A stretch of DNA of 48,045 nucleotides from Rhodovibrionaceae bacterium (GTDB taxonomy: Bacteria; Pseudomonadota; Alphaproteobacteria; Kiloniellales; DSM-21159): assembly GCA_028279885.1 (NCBI GenBank), contig JANQMX010000075.1, positions 1 to 48,045 on the forward strand. The letters run 5' to 3'. The position numbers and the translations under genes are program-made. Shown here piece by piece: positions 42,493-48,045 of this stretch. Every line of letters begins with the position of its first letter. Position 1 is the stretch's first letter. The notes beneath the pieces are model-generated. The model was not told where the DNA came from. It searched no databases and worked only from the letters and a program-made list of their open reading frames with translations.

Positions 42493-43668
42493 ATGACCGC
42501 GACTGCCTTCCGCCCCTTGCCGCTCGTCTTTGGCGGCATCATCGCCTTGGCCGCGGCGATCGGCATCGGACGCTTCGTCTACACGCCCATCCTGCCGCCC
42601 ATGGAAGAGGGCTTGGGCCTGACCAAGAGCCAAGCCGGCTTCATCGCCTCGGCCAACTTCCTCGGCTACCTGCTCGGCGCCTTGGCGGCCTCGACGCCGC
42701 GGCTGCCCGGCTCGCGCCGCACCTGGCTCGTCGGCACTCTGGCGGTCAGCGCCCTGACCACCGCTGCCATGGGCCTGACCGGCGCCATGCCGCTCTTTCT
42801 CTTGCTGCGCTTCGTCGGTGGCGTGGCCAGCGCCTTCGTCCTGGTCTTCGCCTCCACTCTGGTGCTCGACCGGCTGATCCGGGCCGGGCGCGGAGACCTC
42901 GCAGGCCTTCTCTTCGCTGGCGTCGGCCTCGGCATTGCAATCTCCGCTGCGCTGGTATCCGGATTGCTCTACGCCGGTGGCGACTGGCGGGATCTTTGGC
43001 TGGCCAGCGGGGGCCTGGCCTTGGCCGCCGTGGTCGCCGTCTTCGCCCTGGTGCCCGACCGCGGCGCTGAGGGGCAGGCCAGCGGGGCCGGCAAGGCCTC
43101 GGGTAATCAGCGGGCGCTGGTCTCGCTGATCGTCGCCTACGGCCTCTTCGGCTTCGGCTATGTCATCACCGCAACCTTCCTGGTCGCCATCGTCCGTGAT
43201 GCGCCGGAGATTCGACCCCTCGAGCCGCTGATCTGGATCGTCGTCGGCCTCGCCGGCGCGCCCTCGGTGATCTTCTGGAGCAAGGTCGGCGCCCGCATCG
43301 GCATCCCCCAGGCCTTCGTCGTGGCCTGCCTGGTCGAGGCGGTCGGCGTGGCTGCCAGCGTTCTTTGGATCTCGGCCGCCGGCGTCATCCTGGCCGGCAT
43401 TCTGCTGGGCGGCACCTTCATGGGCATCACCGCGCTCGGCCTGATCGAGGCGCGGCGGCTCACATCCGGCGACCCGCGGCGCATCCTGGCGCTGATGACG
43501 GCTGCCTTCGGTTTGGGTCAGATCGTCGGGCCGAGTTTCGCCGGCGTCCTGTTTGACATCTCCGGCAGCTTTCTGCTGCCTTCCATGGCCGCGGCCGGCG
43601 CCTTGCTGGTTGCGGCGCTTTTGGTCGGCTGGGCCAACACAGGCCGTGCGGCAGCCGGCTCGTCATAG
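42493..43668 (+). CDS. YbfB/YjiJ-type MFS transporter
   Basis: 391 residues with twelve predicted hydrophobic segments. The N-terminal GIGRFVYTPILPPMEEGLGLTKSQAGFIASANFLGYLLGA is the signature of the MFS_4 (YbfB/YjiJ) family. The substrate is not established for this group. The C-terminal half has GPSFAGVLFDISGSFLLPS, near the last helices. The start ATG follows the yej terminator without a strong ribosome-binding site. It may share a transcript with the reductase gene 35 bp downstream, though it carries no sequence feature that would name its cargo. Confidence 0.9.
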   Translation: MTATAFRPLPLVFGGIIALAAAIGIGRFVYTPILPPMEEGLGLTKSQAGFIASANFLGYLLGALAASTPRLPGSRRTWLVGTLAVSALTTAAMGLTGAMPLFLLLRFVGGVASAFVLVFASTLVLDRLIRAGRGDLAGLLFAGVGLGIAISAALVSGLLYAGGDWRDLWLASGGLALAAVVAVFALVPDRGAEGQASGAGKASGNQRALVSLIVAYGLFGFGYVITATFLVAIVRDAPEIRPLEPLIWIVVGLAGAPSVIFWSKVGARIGIPQAFVVACLVEAVGVAASVLWISAAGVILAGILLGGTFMGITALGLIEARRLTSGDPRRILALMTAAFGLGQIVGPSFAGVLFDISGSFLLPSMAAAGALLVAALLVGWANTGRAAAGSS

Positions 43669-43703
43669 CTGAGTTACACACCGATCGAGGGTTGGAGGAA
43701 GAC

Positions 43704-44633
43704 GTGAGTATTCTGTTTCTGTCGTATGACGAGCGCGCGCCGCGTTGGCTGCCGCACCTGGAGGCGGCGATGCCTGGCCGTGAGATCCAGGTCTGGCCCG
43801 AGGTCGAGGACCTTGCCCGCGTGCGCTATGCCGTGGTCTGCCAGCCGCCGGCCGGCGTGCTCAAGCAGTGCCCCAATCTGGAGGCCGTCTTCTCCATGTG
43901 GGCCGGCATCGACCACCTGAAGAGCGACCCGGAGCGCCCGCCCGAGATTCCCGTGGTGCGCATGGTCGAGCGCGGTCTCTCGACCGGCATGTGCGAATAC
44001 GTGACCATGCAGGTGCTGTTCCATCACCGCCGCATGCTCGACTATCGCGAGCAGCAGGCTCGGGCCGAGTGGAAGCCCCTGCCCTTGGTGCCCGCCTGGA
44101 CGCGCACCGTCGGCATCATGGGTTTCGGCGAGCTGGGACAGCTTGCTGCCGAGAAGCTGGTCGGCCTCGAGCTCCAGGTGGCCGGGTGGAGCCGCTCGCC
44201 GAAAAGCATGGACGGGGTCGCTTGCTACCACGGCGAAGACGGGCTCGACGCCTTTTTGGCCCGCAGCGAGATCCTGGTCTGCCTCCTGCCGCTCACCGAG
44301 GCGACCCGCGGCGTGCTCAACGCGCAGCTCTTTGCCAAGCTGCCGCGCGGCGCCTGCCTGATCAACGCAGCCCGCGGCGGCCATCTGGTGGAGGCTGACC
44401 TTCTTGCGGCGCTCGACAGCGGACAGCTCGACTCCGCCTCGCTCGACGTCTTCGACCCCGAGCCCTTGCCGAGCGACCATCCCTTCTGGTCCCACCCGCG
44501 CATTGTGCTGACCCCACACGTCGCCGCCGGCACTTTGCCGGAGACGGCATCGCAGTCGATCGCCGCCAACATCGCCCGCCACGAGCGCGGTGAGCCCTTC
44601 GATGCGGTGGTGGACTTCAGCCTGGGGTACTGA
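43704..44633 (+). CDS. ghrA: Glyoxylate/hydroxypyruvate reductase A-type dehydrogenase
   Basis: 309 residues from GTG 43704, chosen because GGAGGA lies just upstream; a TTG at 43692 is inside that site. A D-2-hydroxyacid dehydrogenase that reduces glyoxylate or hydroxypyruvate with NAD(P)H. The nucleotide-binding loop is GIMGFGELGQLAAEKL. The SRSPKSMDGV stretch after strand 2 carries serine/arginine suited to NADPH. Catalytic Arg is in NAARGGHLVEADLL, Glu in DVFDPEPLPSDHPFW and His in TPHVAAGT. The N-terminus (ILFLSYDERAPRWLPHLEAAM) matches the GhrA branch. Confidence 0.88.
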   Translation: MSILFLSYDERAPRWLPHLEAAMPGREIQVWPEVEDLARVRYAVVCQPPAGVLKQCPNLEAVFSMWAGIDHLKSDPERPPEIPVVRMVERGLSTGMCEYVTMQVLFHHRRMLDYREQQARAEWKPLPLVPAWTRTVGIMGFGELGQLAAEKLVGLELQVAGWSRSPKSMDGVACYHGEDGLDAFLARSEILVCLLPLTEATRGVLNAQLFAKLPRGACLINAARGGHLVEADLLAALDSGQLDSASLDVFDPEPLPSDHPFWSHPRIVLTPHVAAGTLPETASQSIAANIARHERGEPFDAVVDFSLGY

Positions 44634-44648
44634 ACGCAGGCCGCCGGG

Positions 44649-45293
44649 CTAAAGGTTGGTCCGGTAGTCCTCTTCGATGTCCCGATCGATCGCTTCGGCG
44701 GCAGCGTCGCCGCCTTTGAGACGCTTGGCGAGAATCTTGCCGAAGGAGATCTTCTTCGGCTTCGTCCAGGACTTCGGCTTCCAGAGCTCGGAGCGGATAA
44801 AGGCCTTGGCGCAGTGGTAGAAGACCTGGGTGACGTGCACCCGGATGCCGACCAGCGCCGGTTTCCCGCGAGCGGACAGGCGCTCCAGGACCTTCGGGTC
44901 GGCGGTCAGCTCGGCGGTGCCGTTGACGCGCAGCGTCTCCGAGGTGCCGGGAATGACGAAGATCAGGCCGACATGCGGGTTGGCCAGAATGTTCAACAGG
45001 CCGAAAGCCAGGTTGTTTCCCGGGAGGTCGGGGATCAGCAGGGTCTTGGCGTCTTCAACGATGACGAAACCCGGCGCGTCGCCCTTGGGTGAGACGTTCT
45101 GGTTCCCCTCCGCATCCGCCGTCGCCATCATCAGGAAGGGCGAGCGGGCGATGAAGTCGATACAGGAATCGTCCAGCGACTCCCAAAGCTTCGCCTCGAC
45201 CCGATCGCTCGGCGGCGCGATGACCTCTCTAAGCTGCTCCACCGTCGTGATGCGGTGACTGTCCGGTGCCGTCGACAAGACCGAGCCTCCCAT
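44649..45293 (-). CDS. PPOX-class FMN-dependent protein (DR_2398-like)
   Basis: 214 residues. A pyridoxamine-phosphate-oxidase-like split-barrel flavoprotein. Recognisable segments are FIARSPFLMMATADAEGNQNVSPKGDAPGFV, LLIPDLPGNNLAFGLLNILANPHVGLIFVIPG and TLRVNGTAEL, the layout of the subgroup named after DR_2398/MSMEG_1061 (TIGR04025; from memory). The second half (KAFIRSELWKP) has the typical C-terminal tail with lysine-rich KSWTKPKKISFGKILAKRLKGG. It is probably an F420- or FMN-using oxidoreductase or flavin-sequestering protein; the substrate is unknown. It converges on ghrA. Confidence 0.85.
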   Translation of the reverse strand: MGGSVLSTAPDSHRITTVEQLREVIAPPSDRVEAKLWESLDDSCIDFIARSPFLMMATADAEGNQNVSPKGDAPGFVIVEDAKTLLIPDLPGNNLAFGLLNILANPHVGLIFVIPGTSETLRVNGTAELTADPKVLERLSARGKPALVGIRVHVTQVFYHCAKAFIRSELWKPKSWTKPKKISFGKILAKRLKGGDAAAEAIDRDIEEDYRTNL

Positions 45294-45441
45294 AAGATCC
45301 CAGGTACCGGCGCGTGGATGGCCGCGGTCGGAAGCCGTTCGGCCATCCCCTGCACCTGTTTCTTACGGTTAGCACGGCACCTGTGGCTGAGCCGGCGCGC
45401 AAAGCTCGGATCAGCTATGCAGTGACCATAAGCCCTTGGGC

Positions 45442-45897
45442 CTAGTGCACGACGATGACGGTGCAGCCGGCCTTGCGCTCGAGGGACAGCGAGGTGCTAC
45501 CGAACAGCAGGCTGTCGAGGCTGCTGATGCCGCGGCTGCCGACGACCAGGAGGTCGGCCTTCTCGGTCTCGGCCAGTGCGACCAGCGCATTGACCGGGCT
45601 GCCTTCGCAGAGCACGGCCCGGCTGTCGCCTACGCCATGGTCGCGCGCCTGCTTCTGGGCCTCGTGCAGGACCTCCTTGGCGGCCATGGCCAGGATTTCC
45701 TGCTCGGTGATGTTGACGTGCTCGACCTCGTTGTAGCGCTGCAGCTCCTCAGGCGCCACGGCGGCGCCCTTGTCTTTCTGCACGTGCGCGATGACCAACT
45801 CGGCTGCTTTGCTCTTGCTCAGATCGCAGGCGAAGTCGAGTGCCTTGTCGGCGTGTTTCGAGCCGTCGACCGCAACCACGATTTTCCGTGTATCCAT
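45442..45897 (-). CDS. Universal stress protein (UspA family)
   Basis: 151 residues with KIVVAVDGSKHADKALDFA at the N-terminus, and the ATP-binding GSRGISSLDSLLFGSTS (G-2x-G-9x-G-S/T) and CTVIVVH at the C-terminus. This combination marks the nucleotide-binding Usp branch rather than UspA itself. It is cytoplasmic, likely dimeric, and usually raised under starvation or stress. It stands alone between the PPOX gene and the Lrp/AsnC gene. Confidence 0.93.
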   Translation of the reverse strand: MDTRKIVVAVDGSKHADKALDFACDLSKSKAAELVIAHVQKDKGAAVAPEELQRYNEVEHVNITEQEILAMAAKEVLHEAQKQARDHGVGDSRAVLCEGSPVNALVALAETEKADLLVVGSRGISSLDSLLFGSTSLSLERKAGCTVIVVH

Positions 45898-46031
45898 GGA
45901 CCTTTTCTCCCGTCGTTTCGCCGACTGTGGGCCGGCTGAATCCCAGCAGGTTTGTGACGCTGCCGGCCGTCGCGCGGCAAGCTATTCAGACAATAAATTT
46001 GGGACTTTGAGGCGGATCAAGCGCGGAGCAG

Positions 46032-46490
46032 TTAGAGCGGAATCGCAAGGCTCGTCTTTACGCGCTCCATGGCTACGATGGTGTTAAATTTCTGGATGTT
46101 CGGGTTGCCGTAGAAGACCCGGCGAGTGAGGCGCTCGTACTCGGCGATGTCGCGTGCGGTGACGATCAGCACGAAGTCGTGCTCGCCGGTGACGTAGTAG
46201 CACTGCTGAATCTCCGGCACCGCCTGCACCTGGCGCTTGAAGGCATCGACGATGTCGGCCCGGCCCCGCTCCAGCACGATGGTGACGATCAGCGTCATGC
46301 GGCCGCCGACCAGCTCCGGCGAGACCACGGCACAGTCCTTGGCGATGGCGCCCTCCGCGCGCAGCCGCTTCATGCGGCGCTGGCAGGCGGTCGGCGAGAG
46401 GCCGACCTGCGCGCCGATCGCGTCCGAGGTCAGGCGGTTGTCATCCTGCAGGAGGCGCAGGATGGCGAGGTCGAAGCTGTCCAGTTCCAT
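46032..46490 (-). CDS. Lrp/AsnC-family transcriptional regulator
   Basis: 152 residues from ATG 46490. The helix-turn-helix is FDLAILRLLQDDNRLTSDAIGAQVGLSPTACQRRMKRL. The C-terminal RAM domain is MTLIVTIVLERGRADIVDAFKRQV, IQQCYYVTGEHDFVLIV and YERLTRRVFYGNPNIQKFNTIVAM. Such proteins bind an amino acid and regulate its transport or breakdown. It is divergent from an EamA exporter gene (125-bp gap), the arrangement seen for many exporters of amino acids. The start is chosen by family alignment because the longer frame to 46628 runs across the exporter's start. Confidence 0.93.
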   Translation of the reverse strand: MELDSFDLAILRLLQDDNRLTSDAIGAQVGLSPTACQRRMKRLRAEGAIAKDCAVVSPELVGGRMTLIVTIVLERGRADIVDAFKRQVQAVPEIQQCYYVTGEHDFVLIVTARDIAEYERLTRRVFYGNPNIQKFNTIVAMERVKTSLAIPL

Positions 46491-46498
46491 AGGATTAC

Positions 46499-46511
46499 GC
46501 AGGAATACTGC
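46499..46511. promoter_or_regulatory. Candidate Lrp-type operator between regulator and exporter
   Basis: GCAGGAATACTGC at 46499-46511 is a palindrome with 4-bp arms and an A/T-rich centre, in the 125-bp gap between the divergent lrp-type and eamA genes. It resembles the loose YAG...CTR design of Lrp sites. Short, so it could be chance. Confidence 0.4.
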
Positions 46512-46615
46512 AACCAAAGGGATAAGATAGCCGTTTTTCGGTGATTCGGCCATGGCTTTGCAGCCTGGCGACCGCACCGCGCTTCTAGTCTCCGGTCCGG
46601 ACAAGGAGCGAAGCC

Positions 46616-47536
46616 ATGGACAAGGCAAGCATCGATCAGCGTGACGGCATTCTCTGCGGCTTGGGTGCCGCGATCATTTGGGGCGCCTGGCCGGTGGTCT
46701 CCCGCCTCGCCGTCGTCGACTCCCTCACCCCCTACGACGTGGCCGCCTTGCGCTTCGGGGTGGCCGGACTCGTCCTGCTGCCGTTCTTCCTGCGCCGGGC
46801 GACACCGAAATGTGCTGGCATCGGCTGGCTGCGCGCGCTCGTCTTGGCCTGCGGCGCCGGCGTGCCCTACGTGGTGGTGAGCGTGGAGGGCCTGCGCTAT
46901 GCCCCCGCCGGTCATGCCGGCCTGATCGTGCCGAGCTGCATGCTGATCTTCACCACCCTCGGCGCCTGGCTGTTTCTCGGCGACCGGCCGGGTGGCGTGA
47001 GGCTGCTGGGTCTGGCGTCTATTCTGCTCGGCCTCTTGCTCGTCGGCTGGACGGCCTTGGCCGGCGCCGCACCGGGTGCCTGGCGGGGCGACCTGCTCTT
47101 CATTGGCAGCGGCTTTCTCTGGGCGACCTATACCCTCGGCGCGCGGGCCTGGTCGGTTAGCCCCTGGCAGGCCACGGCGCTGGTCTCGGTGCTCTCGCTG
47201 CTGCTCTACCTGCCGCCCTATCTGGCCGTCGCCGGGCTGCGCCTGCTCGATGCGCCGCTCGTGCCTCTGCTCAGCCAGGCGGTCTTCCAAGGTTTGGCAG
47301 CGGCCATCCTGGCGCTGTTGCTCTACACCCGCGCCGTGGCTTTGCTCGGCGCGGCGCGCGGTGCCCTCTTCGCCGCGCTGGTGCCGGGAATGGCCATCCT
47401 TCTCGCCATCCCGCTGCTCGACGAATGGCCGGGACTGGGCGAGCTCGCCGGCCTCTTGCTGGTAACCCTGGGCATGGCAACGGCGCTCGGCTTGTTCGAT
47501 GCGCGCTTGATCAGACGTCGCGCGCCAGTCCGCTGA
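46616..47536 (+). CDS. EamA-family (DMT) exporter
   Basis: 306 residues with ten hydrophobic segments in two EamA repeats (GAAIIWGAWPVVSRLAV, TPYDVAALRFGVAGLVLLP; then GDLLFIGSGFLWATYTLGAR, GAARGALFAALVPGMAILLAIPLLDEWPG). An inner-membrane metabolite exporter, probably for an amino acid or nucleoside-like compound, controlled by the divergent Lrp/AsnC gene. AAGGAGCGAAGCC precedes the ATG. The 3' end overlaps the convergent MarR gene by 26 bp. Confidence 0.9.
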   Translation: MDKASIDQRDGILCGLGAAIIWGAWPVVSRLAVVDSLTPYDVAALRFGVAGLVLLPFFLRRATPKCAGIGWLRALVLACGAGVPYVVVSVEGLRYAPAGHAGLIVPSCMLIFTTLGAWLFLGDRPGGVRLLGLASILLGLLLVGWTALAGAAPGAWRGDLLFIGSGFLWATYTLGARAWSVSPWQATALVSVLSLLLYLPPYLAVAGLRLLDAPLVPLLSQAVFQGLAAAILALLLYTRAVALLGAARGALFAALVPGMAILLAIPLLDEWPGLGELAGLLLVTLGMATALGLFDARLIRRRAPVR

Positions 47537-47849
47537 CCAGGTCGCCGAACTCGCGCAGAAAGACCGAGCCGGCCACGGTGCGCTGCACCAGGACGGAGCG
47601 GCGGTCGGCCTCGTCAGTCTTGCGCCTCAGGTAGCCGAGCGTGCTCAGGCGGTCCAAGGCCCGGGTGACCGCCGGCTTCGACATGTTCAGCGTCGCGGCC
47701 AGGCCACGCACCGTATGGGGCGGCGGTGCGTGATAGACGTGCAGCAGCAGGGCGAACTGCCGCTGGGTCAGGTCGGGCAGGTCGCGGCGCAGCACCTCGG
47801 CGCTGGCGGCACGCCACAGGGCCAGCGCCTGGCCGGCGGAAAGCTCCAT
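47511..47849 (-). CDS. MarR-family transcriptional regulator
   Basis: 112 residues, short for the family. The winged helix is LTQRQFALLLHVYHAPPPHTVRGLAATLNMSKPAVTRALDRLSTLGYLRRKTDEADRRSVLVQRT without extended dimer helices at the C-terminus. A role in repressing neighbouring transport or stress genes is possible but not shown. It converges on and overlaps the EamA exporter tail by 26 bp. Confidence 0.87.
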   Translation of the reverse strand: MELSAGQALALWRAASAEVLRRDLPDLTQRQFALLLHVYHAPPPHTVRGLAATLNMSKPAVTRALDRLSTLGYLRRKTDEADRRSVLVQRTVAGSVFLREFGDLVSGLARDV

Positions 47850-47956
47850 GCAACTCGGCTCTTCTCGTTTCGAGACCGCAACGAGTGAGACCAGAGTCCG
47901 CCGTTTCAGGCAACCGGAAAGGGGGTGTTTTTCTAGGGTGGCGCCACACCACAGAC

Positions 47957-47986
47957 TGTCACCCCGGCCCCCGAGCCGGGGTCCAT
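47957..47986. repeat. REP-like palindrome, copy D
   Basis: ACCCCGGC-CCCCGA-GCCGGGGT (47961-47982) with TGTC before and CCA after, the same core as copy A at 15861-15881. The last 60 bases of the window contain no recognisable gene. Confidence 0.75.
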
Positions 47987-48045
47987 ATGTGGACGGCCCC
48001 CTTTTTGCCAGAGCGTGAAGTTGGTTTTGACCGGGTCGCTTGCAT

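Noticed and set aside
1-48045. CRISPR array, rRNA operon or riboswitch
   Set aside because: No regularly spaced short repeats, no rRNA sequence and no leader that I could match to a known riboswitch class were seen.

Overview
This 48-kb window is high-GC chromosomal DNA of an alphaproteobacterium. The rpmH-rnpA-yidD-yidC-engB-argB order, the long UbiD protein, and the mix of glycine-betaine-type, YejABEF-type and marine-type ammonium transporters fit a marine or halotolerant Rhodospirillales/Kiloniellales-like organism. That placement is inferred from gene content, not from a search.

Region by region: (1) 1-9058 is a nitrogen/osmolyte block. It holds an Amt-family transporter with a 53-residue single-helix membrane protein behind it, a LacI-type regulator, and a divergent operon for a DUF1989-GcvT fusion protein plus an OpuA/ProU-type betaine ABC transporter (binding protein, ATPase, enlarged permease). 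Two near-identical palindromic operators lie in the promoter between regulator and operon. (2) 9205-14297 is a 5-kb genomic island. It is bounded by a complete tRNA-Arg(ACG) gene and a 54-bp direct copy of that gene's 3' half. It carries a compact operon: ribbon-helix-helix protein, two TSPPY-type DNA methyltransferases, and a phospholipase-D-fold endonuclease whose H105, K107, N125 and E136 match the recalled catalytic set of the type IIS enzyme BfiI. Two 169-bp structured repeats sit beside the tRNA. (3) 14.6-23 kb is core sequence: an OmpA-like lipoprotein, DUF4864 protein, xanthine phosphoribosyltransferase, pantothenate synthetase, gamma-glutamyltransferase, an orphan sensor kinase and a TVP38/TMEM64 membrane protein. 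Its intergenic spaces are rich in palindromic repeats. (4) 23.1-29.5 kb is the rpmH-rnpA-yidD-yidC-engB-argB-nfeD-ubiD cluster.

(5) 29.5-32.2 kb is a copper-efflux pair (P1B ATPase and CueR) behind a MerR-type promoter with a 19-bp spacer. (6) 32.2-36.1 kb has a methyl-accepting chemotaxis protein, a DMT exporter and an XRE regulator. (7) 36.4-42.5 kb is a YejABEF-type peptide ABC operon whose binding protein carries an unusual C-terminal membrane anchor. (8) 42.5-47.85 kb holds an MFS transporter, a GhrA-type reductase, a PPOX-class flavoprotein, a universal stress protein, a divergent Lrp/AsnC regulator and EamA exporter, and a MarR regulator.

The two strongest candidates for something new are the tRNA-borne BfiI-like restriction-modification island and the LacI-controlled DUF1989-GcvT/betaine-transporter operon. 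The operon looks like an uptake-plus-folate-dependent-demethylation route for an N-methylated compound whose identity is not known.
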